Source: Parietichytrium sp. I65-24A
Taxonomy: Eukaryota; Sar; Bigyra; Thraustochytrida; Thraustochytriidae
Length of the DNA stretch: 44,471 nucleotides
Reading direction: 5' to 3'
Assembly (NCBI GenBank): GCA_012862575.1
Contig: BLSF01000126.1
Span: 1,494-45,964 of the forward strand
Below, piece by piece: positions 9,899 through 20,796 of this stretch; within the stretch, counting starts at the first letter, position 1; every line of letters starts with the position of its first letter. Under the pieces are notes generated by a model that worked only from the letters and a program-made list of their open reading frames with translations, did no database searches and was not told where the DNA came from. The position numbers were made by a program, and so were the translations under genes.

Positions 9899-10080
9899 CT
9901 TTCTTCAGCCGGTCCCAGCTCCCGGTGCCGAGCCTGCCATTCCCACGCGGAACCGAAGAGCGCGTCGCCGGTTCCCGGCTCAGGAACCGGGCATCTCCCC
10001 GCACAAGCGCACATAGCCAGCCCGGCCAGCAGCACCGCCATGCGCTTTTGCGGAACGCCCGCGTTTCGGAGTTTCGGCAT
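9899..10080 (-). CDS. Candidate first exon of the EEP gene with a signal peptide
   Basis: On the minus strand an ATG at 10080 (or 10041) begins a frame containing MAVLLAGLAMCACAG, a good signal-peptide hydrophobic core with a small-residue cleavage site. The frame would reach a GT (GAAGAAAG|GTGCGA) at 9898-9897 in phase 2. An acceptor ending TTCTAG (exon from 9666) or CGATAG (exon from 9645) on the minus strand has matching phase and would join it to the EEP frame, removing the heptamer repeat. This is inference; a chance ORF with a hydrophobic run is the alternative. RNA-seq junction reads would decide. Confidence 0.4.
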
Positions 10081-10937
10081 AACTGCTTCTACCAGCTTGC
10101 CGGCTTACCTAAGGCAAAATAATAGAACCCACGGGGAAACTCTAGGTGTCCTCGGTGCGGAGCTGTTATGGTTTCGCCGAGATTCTGCGATGTCTTCGCC
10201 TTTTGAAATCTTTTGAACGAACTCCAATCTCCCTTCGTTACGCGTTTAGACCCTGCGTGACGTGATATAGGATCGTAAATAGCAAATTGCTAATAACGCA
10301 GCGGCCTTGGCGACGCAGAGCAGAGAATTGTTCGGTTGAATAAAAGAGCAGCGAATTGTTCTGAAGAGATCCGTTCGCGGGAGGGTAGTGGATGCTATGG
10401 TTTAAGGTAGGACGAGTTGGTGTGCGGGCCAAAGTTGGAAAGAAAAGCGATTATTGGTTTGGAAGGTGTGAAATGAGCTTGAAAAGAAAGCTGTACGAGC
10501 AATGGCTTTGTTCAGTTTACTTTTAAAATCGGATGATGATGCAATGATTGGAGAATGCAGCCAATGCAGTCCGTCAAGTTGGGCGCGTGGTCTCCCATCA
10601 TGACATGACAAAGTATATCATAGATTCATTGATGGATGGATGGATGGATGTTGATCTTTGCAGCTTTGCAAAACTTTTCGCGATTTCACTTTCATCTTCA
10701 ATCCCTTTCGAGCCAATAGCAAGTTGGCTAGATTGGAAAACACTCCTTTTTTCTTTGTTTGTCTATCCATCATCGCTCTCTGACACGAGAGCTGAGACGC
10801 TCGCCCTGTGTCCATTCTCAGCTCGCTCAACTCATACATTGTCGCCAATCAGCTGACTTGGAGCACGCACGTGCTGGCAGAGTTTCGTTTCGTTTAAGAA
10901 AATTTCATTTGGTCTGTCTGCTTTGGCTGTCGGCTAT

Positions 10938-10983
<46 letters not shown>

Positions 10984-11448
10984 CATTGCATATTGGGTAT
11001 TGCATAAAGGCTGTTGATTGATTTGGTTGCGCGGGAGCTGTGAGAGTTGCAGCTCGCGAAGTCGTGCGTGGTTGATGGTCTGAGCCAGCGTTGGCTTGAC
11101 CTTCCTCTTGCCATCTTGCCATCTTTGCCATCTTGCCATCTCGTTCCCTGGTCGGTGGGCGCCGCGCGAGCGAGTGGAGAGCGGAGCTTATGATGCCAAG
11201 CTGCGCATGCTGACCTTTGACGTTTGACCTCAATCTCTCAATCTCTCGATCTCTCGATCTCTCATTGCCCGCCGTTGACCTCGAAGGCAGCAAGAGCTGG
11301 ATTGTTGCGTTGTTGGTGGCGTTTGTTTTTGTCGCGTGGCGTTGCGTGGGCGAAGAGGCGACGGATTGTCTCGGGTGGTGAAGTGTGTTGCGGACTTTGG
11401 CGCTCTGGTGCAAACGCTTTCAGCAAGGCTGCAAGCGAACGGAGGAGA
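10081..11448. other. Divergent spacer between the EEP gene and the unknown 534-residue gene
   Basis: No gene is seen. The interval contains GATG repeats (10631-10651), a GCATACT heptamer array (10939-10994) and TTGCCATC repeats (about 11110-11140). It is the shared upstream region of two divergently transcribed genes. Confidence 0.6.
10939..10994. repeat. GCATACT heptamer tandem repeat
   Basis: Six perfect and two degenerate copies of GCATACT are present. This is the second 7-bp array in the region, along with ACAATTC at 9736. Confidence 0.9.
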
Positions 11449-13053
11449 ATGCGGTCTCAGGAGAGCTCGCAGGTGGTGCACTTTCCGCCCAGGTATGATG
11501 TGCATGGGCACAGCGTTGGCGTGGGAAAAGGCGCTGGCATCAAGGTGCCGCCGGCAGCAAGGCAAGAGCGGTTCGATCCCGCTGATAGCATCTCGAACCC
11601 GCCGGAAGAATGGGAGGTCAGCGGCATGCTGAGCAGAACGGAGATGATGGGGAAGAGGAGGGACGACAATTTGGAGGAGCTTCGAAGAGTTCAATCGGCG
11701 GTGGAGATCAGGTCCGTAGAAGAGTTGAAGAGCAGCAAGCAAGTGCGCCAGCTGCTCCGTGGAGACGGGTATCGCAATGAGTCCGACAGCAGGACAAGAT
11801 CGGCGATACTCGACGAGCGGAGGGTGAACAATCTCGCCGAGCTTCGCGAACTGGGGATGACCTACGTCGACCCTGCTCTTCGAGCTGCTGAGGAGATTTT
11901 GCGCACCAGCTCGCCAATGTCTGTCTCAGCGGAGAGGAAAGGATTTCTCCTTAACGTCCCGAAGGCCTTGCCAGCTTTAGGCGGCCGAAACGTCTTTTCC
12001 GCGGGAGACATCCCTCGGGTAGATGTTATTCAGGAGATCAACCGCGACCGCCTAAACACGCCTTCGTTACAGTGGGTAGACGAGCCCAGAACTCGAGGAG
12101 ACATGATTAAGGAACGCTTCCAGCGGAATGATGATGCGAGGATAGCCGCAGAGCAGCGCTTTCTGGAAGAGGGCGACCAAAGGCAACGAACCAGGAAGCA
12201 GCGGCCAAGGGAGAACGGCCCGCTTCATCACATGGAGCAAGAATTGAATCGTTTTGCAGACCGCGACAACATAGAGTTTGGCCTTGAATCAAGACAGGAG
12301 CTTGTTGCTCGTAGAAGAGGGGAGCTCAAAGCTGGCTTGGAGGCTGTCAAGCTCGCCAAGGACACAGCGACAGCAGACACTTTTCAAAAGCTCGTAAACC
12401 CGATGATGCAAAGCGCAAAGCCATGGTGGGAGCTCGGCTGTTCCGCAGAAGAGTTGGCGTCCCAGAATGCCAAGAAGCAGGCGCTGCAAGACGCATATTA
12501 CGAAAGCAAAGAGGCTATTGCAGAGCATCCTGCGAGGAGTGGTGTTCATCGCGCCGAAGAGTTGAGGAGGAAACTAAGTCTGCAGACTCTTCCGCATAAG
12601 ATCAACTTCAATAAGCGGGCCGACCTTGCTCAGAGCATGGTGTCTTTGCGACACTGCACAGCGAACGACTTTACGACAACGGCGATTGAGTTTAGGAATC
12701 TCGCGAGCGGTCCCGTGCTGGACGAAAACGGGAAGAAACTTGAATACGACCCAGGCGAGAGCCACCCTCTATACAGCAGTTTCACGCCAGATAGAATCTT
12801 TCTTGAAAAGGAAGATCGTGATCGGGAGAATGAGAGGCTAGCAGCGTTGCAACTCGCTCGAAAGCATGGGGACAAACTTCCCATGCGCACCTTTACTGTG
12901 CAAAGGCGACCAAAGAAGAGCGCCAGCACTAGTGCTTTGGAACTCACAAACCGGAGCCAAGAGTCGCTATCTTCGCAGAGATTATTAGTCGGAGAAATGC
13001 TTGGGACGGGTATCCGAACTGGCGGCTTTCAAAATATTGCTCGCCTGAAATGA
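11449..13053 (+). CDS. Unrecognised 534-residue charged protein
   Basis: The frame is open from 11224, but the residues before 11449 are low-complexity and the ATG at 11449 (MRSQESSQVVHFPPRY) begins a compositionally uniform protein. It is rich in Arg, Glu and Ala with long predicted helices (RRDDNLEELRRVQSAVEIRS, DERRVNNLAELRELG, RQELVARRRGELKAGLEAV), suggesting coiled-coil stretches. No catalytic motif, signal peptide or membrane segment is visible. A C-terminal KLPMRTFTVQRRPKKS patch is basic. The repeated theme of D-x-R-x3-N/L-x-E-L-R (residues about 70-80 and 120-130) suggests internal repeats. I do not recognise a family. A cytoskeletal or flagellar role would fit the composition, but that is only a guess. 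It converges on the channel gene. Confidence 0.75.
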   Translation: MRSQESSQVVHFPPRYDVHGHSVGVGKGAGIKVPPAARQERFDPADSISNPPEEWEVSGMLSRTEMMGKRRDDNLEELRRVQSAVEIRSVEELKSSKQVRQLLRGDGYRNESDSRTRSAILDERRVNNLAELRELGMTYVDPALRAAEEILRTSSPMSVSAERKGFLLNVPKALPALGGRNVFSAGDIPRVDVIQEINRDRLNTPSLQWVDEPRTRGDMIKERFQRNDDARIAAEQRFLEEGDQRQRTRKQRPRENGPLHHMEQELNRFADRDNIEFGLESRQELVARRRGELKAGLEAVKLAKDTATADTFQKLVNPMMQSAKPWWELGCSAEELASQNAKKQALQDAYYESKEAIAEHPARSGVHRAEELRRKLSLQTLPHKINFNKRADLAQSMVSLRHCTANDFTTTAIEFRNLASGPVLDENGKKLEYDPGESHPLYSSFTPDRIFLEKEDRDRENERLAALQLARKHGDKLPMRTFTVQRRPKKSASTSALELTNRSQESLSSQRLLVGEMLGTGIRTGGFQNIARLK

Positions 13054-13418
13054 GTTTGTACCTGCGCGTCCCTGTTCAACTATTGTGTCATTTCTATCCC
13101 TCCTCCACTCCTCCACCCCTCCATCCATCCCTTATGTGCTGGTAAACTTTTAAACTGTAATCAACTTTTGTGTTCACTGTCAATCAAGCTTTTGCGGTCT
13201 TCTGCAGAGAGTGCTCCCTCTAAAAAATGAAGATTAGATGACTGCCTGATCAAATATCTCCAAGTGTGGCTCGCTGCGGAAAGCTTTCTATTAGATCAAA
13301 CAAAAAGGAGTTAAGCATGTCAATTGTGTGAAGGTTTAAATTACAAAGCTATTGTTGGTAGGAAATTCAAGGCGCTCGGAACCAGAGGCCTTGTCTTGTC
13401 CAATCTATTCTATTCTAT
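13054..13418. other. Convergent 3' spacer between the unknown gene and the channel gene
   Basis: This 365-bp stretch is AT-richer than the flanking coding DNA and holds a TCTAT repeat (13402-13418). It presumably contains both 3'UTRs. No gene is seen. Confidence 0.6.
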
Positions 13419-16400
13419 TCAACTGCCATCTGCTTCAGGTTCTTCATCTGCAGCTCGCCCGTTTGAGTTCCGGGCGCTTGCAATTGCCGAATCAACAAGG
13501 GTTTCGATCATCTCACGCTGCTGCTCGCTTTCTTGCTGCCCAAGATGTTGCGGTAGTCCACTGGCCGTTTCGCCAGAAGTCGGCTTCTCTCCTTCAAGGT
13601 CGTCGCTGTAGCTTTGAGGATTCTCGACGGCGGAAGGATGGTGCGATTCAATCTTCATGTCGTCACCTGACCGTTCCCGCAAAGACTCTTGCTTTTCTGA
13701 AGCTTTTCTGGCTGACTCAAATCGCTCGATTTCTTCGGTCACCTTTTGCGCAAAGCTCTCCAACTTGCGTCTCTGGATAAAGCCCCGCATAGACGACTGA
13801 ATAAGCATGATCCCACTGACTTGGGCAGCGCTGTACAAGATACAATCTTTACTCGTTCCCAACCTACGAAGCATCTTTGTCTGATGCGAACTGCGCTGGT
13901 CCTTGATTTTCAGAATGAGTGCATGCTCCTCCGGAATTTCAACGTCCGGCATTGCCTGCGTAGTGAGCTCAGTGAGCACGTCATTGAATGCCACCGACCC
14001 CCGGATGGTAGGAACGTCGATTCTTCGGATGAGATGATTTGCGAGCTTGCGCTTGGACCGCCCATTTGCGACAGACTCCGGCGTGAGTTTCACTCCCAAG
14101 GGGTAGGGCACATCCTGAACGAGGCGAACGAGCAAGCGTTCTTCGATGAACATGGTACCCTTTGGATCGAGACGGCTCCAAGCCTCTTTAAAAGCCTCCA
14201 CGTGCTCGGTGGTTACCGAGTTGTGAGACATCGCGTTGTTATCATTGAAGTTATCCAAGATAATCGCAGTGATCATACTCAACAAGGTGTACTGCGCAAA
14301 GAGAAAGAAGCTGGTGAAGTAAATTGGCGCAAATACAGGGTATCCACAGTTTTCTGCATAATCAGGATCGCAGTATGGCTCTGCGATCATACAGTCGTGC
14401 ATGATCCCGTTAAAAGATTCCCCCGTGGACGTCCTAAACAGTAGTGACATTGAGCCCCAAAAAGATTCGAAGTTTGCGTCGTCGTTGAGAAACTCGCCGT
14501 GCTTGATTTTCGAGAAAAGATTCATGCCCAGAATCGAAAAGATGAGCATGAGCAAGCAAAAGATTCCCCCGACGTTGACGATGGATGGAATCGAGTAAAC
14601 GAGTGTCCGGAAGATGGTCAGAAGCCCTTCGGATGTACGCACAAGTCTGAAAATGCGTGCAACACGAAAAATTCGGAGTAGGGATGGGAGAGCCCCGAGG
14701 CCGCCGACATTACTTATCCAGCCGAGAAGCACCAGAGATCCGTCAAAACAGTTCCACGCACTGTTTACATAGTTGGCTGGGCCAAGACCAGTGATCTTCA
14801 AAGCTGCTTCGACGCTAAACGTGATGAGAAAGAAAGTATTGATGGCTTCAAGCACGGAGTTGAACGACGCAGTGGCTGACTTGCCACCCACCATCATTGA
14901 AATAGTATTTAGCACGATGATGGTCATGATAAATACCTCAAACTTTTGAGACTGGACGACGTCAAAGCAGAACTTCTGTATCGCGTTCGAGGGAGCGTCC
15001 AACTTCTTGATCGGTTTTTCCCGCAAAGTTTTCTTCATCATCTCTAGCCAGACCTTTTGGTCGTCCGTAAGAAGACCACTGCCGTTTTGCTGTTCTTTCA
15101 TCTGATTAAAATTGTCGATAATGACTCCCACAAATACGTTGATCATCAGAAATGAACACACAAAAGTCACAAGGATGAACCACCACGCCACTGCAGTGTT
15201 TTCGCGATGCGGCCACTCTAGCATTGGCTTGTCCGTGCCGCTCACATCCATCATCACATACATGTAGTCCGGCCACATTTCACCGGTCACGACTTCGAAG
15301 ACGACGAGCAACGCTTGGCCCACATTGTCAAAGTTGAAAGAGTTTTTCATGCCTCCATTCGGACCCCAAACGCGCTCAAGTCCAACTCCATTCAAACAAC
15401 TTTGGCAGCCCTCCGTGCCGTTTTGAAGGCAGGTCTCAACCAGGGTATCGTTTGGAAGAAGCAGGCAAGCATCTTCGGCAGGTGCCCATGTTCCGATACA
15501 GTCAGCCTTGCTCACGATCGACGGGTCGTTGCAGGTGTTCAAACCGCCGCTAAAATTTTGAACCCCCATAATTGCAAAGATAAGCATGAACAAGATCACG
15601 ACCACCGTCACGTTAGCGATTGCCGGGATTGCGGCAATTATGGCGTTCACCACGAGCCTCATTCCAGGGCTCCGACTGATCACCCTCAGTGGACGGAGTG
15701 CTCTCAGAGAGCGGAGAGATTTGAGCGCTCGCATAGCGCTCTGGCCGTCCATTGCAATTGAGGTGAAAGAAATTACCACAATGATGAAATCGAGTATGTT
15801 CCATCCGTTCCGCAGGTACGAATGCCGGTGTCCGACGAATCCCAGAGCAAAGCACTTGAGAATCAGTTCGAATAGGAAGAGAATGTTCAAAATGAGGTCC
15901 ATGGCGGACAAGAAGCTTGCGAACCGAACGCAGCTAACATCGTTTACATCGTCCTTGCACTTTGACACCCAAGGCTCGTCAAGAGCCAACAAGATTGTGC
16001 TGACAGCAATCAGAACCAGAATGAAATTGTCAAATTTGCCACTATTGATGAGGGAAAACGCGCCTTGGCGCAAAGGCATATCCGGGGGAAAGACAAAAAA
16101 TGCGTTCGCGTCCGGATTCATGATTGTTTTGTTTGGATTCACCAGCTCAGGGCTAAAAGATCCCGCGTCCGAGGAATCGTCAGCGTCTGTCTCGTCCGCG
16201 TTGCTGTTTGCGTCAGTCGTGTCTTTTGCGTTTTTGCGATCTGACTGCTCGATAGGCATTGGCGCGACTGCAGCGGATGCACTTCCTGATGCCCGTGCCA
16301 TCGATCTCAACCTGGCCTCGTTCTCAGCCTCTGCTTCTTCCGCATCTGATTCGTTCTCGAAACGCGACAGCAAGATGGCCAGGAACAAATTGAGCACCAT

Positions 16401-18770
16401 GTAGTTGCCAATCACATTGAGGAAGACAAAGTAAACCCAGGCAATTTCCCCGTTCACACGCTTCCCGAGGTACATGACGTAATTCCAGTTTTCTCCGGTC
16501 AGAACTTGGAAAACCGTGACGAATCCCCACGCAAAGGTATCGAAATTCGGCCTCGGTGTCTCTCCCTTACATGCGTCGTAATCCTCCGGGTCGTCGCAAA
16601 AGTACGAGGCCTTCCATTGGCCGCCAAATAGCTGCATCCCGAGCAAAGTAAAAATAAACATAATGATACCCAGCAAGAAGGCTGCATTGGTGACGTCCAT
16701 AACAGAGAGCAAAATAGTGCTCAGGAGCTTGCGGAGATTCTTCCAAGACCGGGCCAGCTTGAAAACTCGCAGCAGACGAAACGTCCGCAACGCACCAAGA
16801 CCACTGCCTCCGTCTTCTGAGGCCAGCTGGAGCTCAACCAGGCTGATGGTGACGATTACAAAGTCAAATATGTTGAACGCGTCCTTGAGATACTGCCGGA
16901 CGCCTAGACCAAGAATCTTAAGTGCCATCTCGATCGTAAATGCAACAGTGAAGATGATATTTGTGCTCTTCAAGAAATCCTGCATTGTGTCGGACATGCC
17001 ATACGACTCCATGGCAAGGGTGACTGTGTTCAGCACAATGAGAAGAGTAATAGCATTGACAAAAATGGACGACTGAACTAGATCAAAGAGTGCAGTAAAA
17101 AGTCCTGGCGCCCATGGACGGAGGGTGTTTTTCTCCCGCTCTTTGTCGTGCTGAAGAGCGTGTTGATGAGCGATCTCGTTTTCGCCCACAGCTTGTGTCG
17201 TCCCAGGCTCGTGTTCCGAGAGTTCCGAGTGTACCGCCTCGAGAGCCTCCAGACGCTGTGCCGCCGCTTCCTCCTCCGCGGCTTGATCGTAAGCGTCGTT
17301 GATGACGGCAAGCGTGAGCTCGAGCATAAAGAATGAACACAGCCAGACCATGAGGAAAAAGTACAGGAAGACGAAGAAGTCAAAGCCAAAGGAGGCTTGA
17401 AGTCCGTACATCACGTCCGTCCAGCCCTCCAGGGTGATGCTGGTGAAAATTGTTAGCCACGAATAGCCAATGTTGTCGAAGTTTGCAAAACCCATGCCGA
17501 TCTGATTCTCCCCCGTGTCCAGGCAGAAGGTATGCAAATCGAGGACCTTCGAAGAGTTGTCGTACGATTGAGTGAAGTTCGTACTAGTGACTAACTCAAG
17601 CCGATCGTCTTCCGGAAGAGTACTGGCAAGCTCCTCGGGGAGTGTCAGAGTGGTTACCAGAGTAAAGTGGGGTCCTAGAATGCCCTCGATCGTCGTCGAG
17701 TCCATTTGATACCAAGGGTTGGCGACAGTGGCCCGACCTCTCTCGGCACAAGACTTTGCGTTTGGAGAAATACAGTTCTTCATGTTTCGTGTCCAGAACG
17801 AGGCCTCAGTTTCTGACCCACACGGAAGTGGGCATGGTGAGGAGTCCTCGCCGTAGAGCAACATAAGGGATTGATCCGCAAGGCTGGCGACTGAGAGGCT
17901 GCTGCTAAAATCTTGGACCCCAGTGAGCTCCGGGTTTACGTAATGGCATCTCCCAGTGAGAGTGCCGGCAAACAGCTGCAATCCGATGATTCCGAACACC
18001 GTAAAGAGAAACAAACACAACATGAGGACGTGAATCATGGATTTGACGCATGAGATCAGTGCCGCGACGATAGGACGCATCCCTGGAATCGAGGAGAGCG
18101 TTCTCAGGGGACGAAGGACGCGGAATGTGCGGAGCACGGATGTTTTGCCGGGATTGAGATCCGTCACTCCTATAGATATCCACCCAATGAGGACGACCGC
18201 GAAGTCCAGCACGTTCCACCAATCCTTAATGTATGCCGCACGGCCGCTGATAAAGCCCAGGGCAATTATTTTGAAGGACATTTCTATCGTGAAGAGAATG
18301 TTAAACACAACCTCTGCTGTCTCCTGAACGGCCTTCATGTCTGCTGAAGCGCAATAGTTGTAATCGTCACCATCCACAATCTTAATACAGCAGTTTGCGC
18401 TTGTTGCGACTAGACTCCCGTCGACAAAGTCATACAAGTTGTTGGCGTTGTCGCAGTGTTGTTTGTAGCTGTTCGAATATACCACGACCATGGCGTCAGT
18501 GCTCTCGGCTCCTTCGGCGCAACATGTGGCGAAGGGTTTGGAGAGGGCAAGAAAGATGCAATTGCCGATGATCAGGCCAAGCACAATAACAGTGAACACT
18601 TTGGACTCTATCGCCCGCATGCAGAATATTCGCACCGGGTTGAGCCGCGAGAACACAAACATGGAATACTCGCACACCTCCTTGTTTTTTGAGCCTCTCG
18701 CGCTCTTCACCACGACCGACCTGGATTCCGACGCATCGCTGGCGTCGCTCTCAACGCTGTGGTCCGCCAT
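13419..18770 (-). CDS. Four-domain voltage-gated cation channel alpha subunit, EEEE filter
   Basis: The 1783-residue protein starts at the ATG at 18770; the frame extends a few codons further to a GTG. It has four 6-TM repeats, each with an Arg-rich S4: about residues 208-228 (LRTFRVLRPLRTL), 660-680 (LRTFRLLRVFKLARSWKNLR), 1011-1032 (LKSLRSLRALRPLRVI) and 1360-1380 (LLRIFRVARIFRLVR). Pore filters read TLEGW (E448), TGENW (E760), TGEMW (E1164) and TGESF (E1451), the EEEE ring of Ca2+-selective Cav-type channels. An IQ motif, IQSSMRGFIQRR, lies at about 1655-1667 and could bind calmodulin. No IFM-like inactivation motif is seen in the III-IV linker. Extracellular loops before each filter carry many Cys. 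It should act in the plasma or flagellar membrane, admitting Ca2+ on depolarisation. No intron is needed. DIV has Phe where Cav channels usually have Trp. Confidence 0.93.
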   Translation of the reverse strand: MADHSVESDASDASESRSVVVKSARGSKNKEVCEYSMFVFSRLNPVRIFCMRAIESKVFTVIVLGLIIGNCIFLALSKPFATCCAEGAESTDAMVVVYSNSYKQHCDNANNLYDFVDGSLVATSANCCIKIVDGDDYNYCASADMKAVQETAEVVFNILFTIEMSFKIIALGFISGRAAYIKDWWNVLDFAVVLIGWISIGVTDLNPGKTSVLRTFRVLRPLRTLSSIPGMRPIVAALISCVKSMIHVLMLCLFLFTVFGIIGLQLFAGTLTGRCHYVNPELTGVQDFSSSLSVASLADQSLMLLYGEDSSPCPLPCGSETEASFWTRNMKNCISPNAKSCAERGRATVANPWYQMDSTTIEGILGPHFTLVTTLTLPEELASTLPEDDRLELVTSTNFTQSYDNSSKVLDLHTFCLDTGENQIGMGFANFDNIGYSWLTIFTSITLEGWTDVMYGLQASFGFDFFVFLYFFLMVWLCSFFMLELTLAVINDAYDQAAEEEAAAQRLEALEAVHSELSEHEPGTTQAVGENEIAHQHALQHDKEREKNTLRPWAPGLFTALFDLVQSSIFVNAITLLIVLNTVTLAMESYGMSDTMQDFLKSTNIIFTVAFTIEMALKILGLGVRQYLKDAFNIFDFVIVTISLVELQLASEDGGSGLGALRTFRLLRVFKLARSWKNLRKLLSTILLSVMDVTNAAFLLGIIMFIFTLLGMQLFGGQWKASYFCDDPEDYDACKGETPRPNFDTFAWGFVTVFQVLTGENWNYVMYLGKRVNGEIAWVYFVFLNVIGNYMVLNLFLAILLSRFENESDAEEAEAENEARLRSMARASGSASAAVAPMPIEQSDRKNAKDTTDANSNADETDADDSSDAGSFSPELVNPNKTIMNPDANAFFVFPPDMPLRQGAFSLINSGKFDNFILVLIAVSTILLALDEPWVSKCKDDVNDVSCVRFASFLSAMDLILNILFLFELILKCFALGFVGHRHSYLRNGWNILDFIIVVISFTSIAMDGQSAMRALKSLRSLRALRPLRVISRSPGMRLVVNAIIAAIPAIANVTVVVILFMLIFAIMGVQNFSGGLNTCNDPSIVSKADCIGTWAPAEDACLLLPNDTLVETCLQNGTEGCQSCLNGVGLERVWGPNGGMKNSFNFDNVGQALLVVFEVVTGEMWPDYMYVMMDVSGTDKPMLEWPHRENTAVAWWFILVTFVCSFLMINVFVGVIIDNFNQMKEQQNGSGLLTDDQKVWLEMMKKTLREKPIKKLDAPSNAIQKFCFDVVQSQKFEVFIMTIIVLNTISMMVGGKSATASFNSVLEAINTFFLITFSVEAALKITGLGPANYVNSAWNCFDGSLVLLGWISNVGGLGALPSLLRIFRVARIFRLVRTSEGLLTIFRTLVYSIPSIVNVGGIFCLLMLIFSILGMNLFSKIKHGEFLNDDANFESFWGSMSLLFRTSTGESFNGIMHDCMIAEPYCDPDYAENCGYPVFAPIYFTSFFLFAQYTLLSMITAIILDNFNDNNAMSHNSVTTEHVEAFKEAWSRLDPKGTMFIEERLLVRLVQDVPYPLGVKLTPESVANGRSKRKLANHLIRRIDVPTIRGSVAFNDVLTELTTQAMPDVEIPEEHALILKIKDQRSSHQTKMLRRLGTSKDCILYSAAQVSGIMLIQSSMRGFIQRRKLESFAQKVTEEIERFESARKASEKQESLRERSGDDMKIESHHPSAVENPQSYSDDLEGEKPTSGETASGLPQHLGQQESEQQREMIETLVDSAIASARNSNGRAADEEPEADGS

Positions 18771-20796
18771 CGTCTCGGCCACCAGCGCCAGCACACACTC
18801 GTCGCCAAGCGCGAGCTGAGTCTACACAGAACAGTCCAATCCACCGACCCTCGCACAAACGACCTGCTGCTCGGGCATCCAATGCCGCTGGGTACAAAGC
18901 GATAGAGCGACTCTCTTCGCAGCACTTGGTCTCTCTCCGCCGTCCAATCGCCGCGAGCTCCGCCACAACGCCCGATGTCCGATGCCCAGAGCGAGTGATC
19001 GAGTGAGAGTGAGTGAGTGAGTGAACGATTGAGTGAGTAAGCGAGTGAGTGAGTGAGTGAGTGAGTGAATTGCGGTCGCGTGCTCTCACAGTCAATCAAA
19101 GCGCACTTCCAAGCCAACAACTCGCAGCAATCGCAGGCACTGCTAGCAAGAGCAAACGCAAATACATATATGTTTAAAGCCAAGCCAACTCGCACTGTAA
19201 AGGTTTGCTTTTGCTATTATACTTTGCAGACTCTACTTACTGTTTTAACCTCTCTCGCTTTTTGCTTTCACTTCGCTTTGCTTTGGTTGAGCAGGTTAGG
19301 GTTGATGGTAGGTGGTGCGTAGGCCTGGCTCGGAAAATGGACGTTGGTAACGGTCTTATCAGCAGCAGAATTCATAATTCAGATTATGCACCTCGTTTCG
19401 TTGACTTTGATGAAATCTTGCTTGACTTTTGATGGTAAATGTGAAACCACTGTAAGCTCAAAAGTGCCTGCTGAGCCGAGTCTGTGGCCGTCGGGCCTGA
19501 GCATTGCAGTCATCTCTATTTGCATGGATCGGTTGCTTTAATGGATGGAGGGAAGGTATCGATCATGAAAGGTTCATCGATGATCGATGATCGATAGCTA
19601 TCACAAGAGGGCCTGGCTCCTGCCTGCGTGCTTGAAACGTTCATTTGGTTTCTTGGTTAAGAACTCGGAGTCATTGGGGTTGAGAAGGCTGGCAAGCTTT
19701 AGTAAATTGTGTTTGGCGTATATCGTTTGTAGAGTTTTTGTCGTGCGATCGAAGTTCGTTCTGCTGGTGGGGCGAGGGAGGGAGAATGGAGGCTAGCTGC
19801 TGTAGTGAGTGATTGCGGGCTGGGTGGGCGAGTTATTGTCAGTTTGGACTGCTTTGCCCTTCGAAAGGTGGACTAGTTGCTTACTCTTTGCTTTGTCGAT
19901 TTCGGGTGGGTAGATATGGATGGATTCATCATGAGCATGGCTGAGAATTCGAGTACCGTGTGGACTCGCCTTGTTAACGGGATGCAAATCGCTTGTCAGA
20001 GGTATGAGGACTTAGATCTCCCTGCTCTGTTTGGCGGAAGGTCATGTTCGCCTCTTGAAGATTTTACCACTCGCGAAAACACAGCCGCAGCGGAATATTC
20101 AGTAACTCTCAGCAGCTGTTCCTTCCATTGTGCACTGGCCCCGCTGTCGCAAAACTAGCGACGCAGTGGCGTCCCCTCCTGAACACTCTTCAAGTCATGT
20201 CTGTTTGCCGGCTTGCACTACAGGATTGACATTGGCAATGCTGCTTCATGCCCAGCTTTTTGCACATGCGATGCCAGAATCGACTCGCTTTGGTCGCATC
20301 TTGTCCCGTTGCCACCTCAATCAACTTTGTTTGTGCTCATCGGACTTTCCGAACACTAGCTGTGAAGGCCCGACCAGGCATTGAGCCTGTAGCCGGGCCA
20401 CGATGGCGTAACGGACAGATGTTCACAGTCAATCATAACAGTAAAGTTTGGGTTTCTCGGACTACGTACTAGACGATAGAGAGAGCTCTGCAAGTCGATA
20501 CATGACTAGTAGCTAGTTTTGTTGTTGCTTTGCGTTCTGCAAAAGCATATTCTAAGAAAGATCTGAATTGTGAATTCTGGATCCTGCTCGTCGCTTCTCA
20601 TGAAGAAATTTTTATATATCAGAGCGATGAAGTTGCGGGAAAATGGAAAGTGAAAACTTGTTCAGCTCTTCTCAACTGTGCCTTCAGCTTCATCAGGTTG
20701 CAAGTGAGGGAAAGGATAAGAATTGCCAAGTGTAGTGATCTGCCGAATATATGGATATAAGTGATTTGGTGTTGGTGGGTGGTGCTCAGGTGCAAG
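18771..20796. other. 2 kb spacer upstream of the channel gene
   Basis: No gene is supported. The interval holds a GAGT tetranucleotide repeat (about 18998-19068), ATCGATGATCGATGATCGAT short repeats (about 19573-19596) and many short frames without recognisable domains. It contains the channel's promoter at the left and probably FBPase 3' sequence at the right. Confidence 0.6.
18998..19068. repeat. GAGT/GTGA tetranucleotide repeat
   Basis: The sequence is an imperfect (GAGT)n tract about 230 bp upstream of the channel start codon, likely in its promoter or 5' leader. Confidence 0.85.

Noticed and set aside
11560-11590. B-box-like GGTTCGATCCC
   Set aside because: It lies in the coding frame of the 534-residue protein (QERFDPADS) and has no A box at the proper distance.
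18300-18800. Sodium-channel identity (DEKA filter) for the four-domain channel
   Set aside because: All four filter positions are Glu and no IFM-type inactivation motif is seen.
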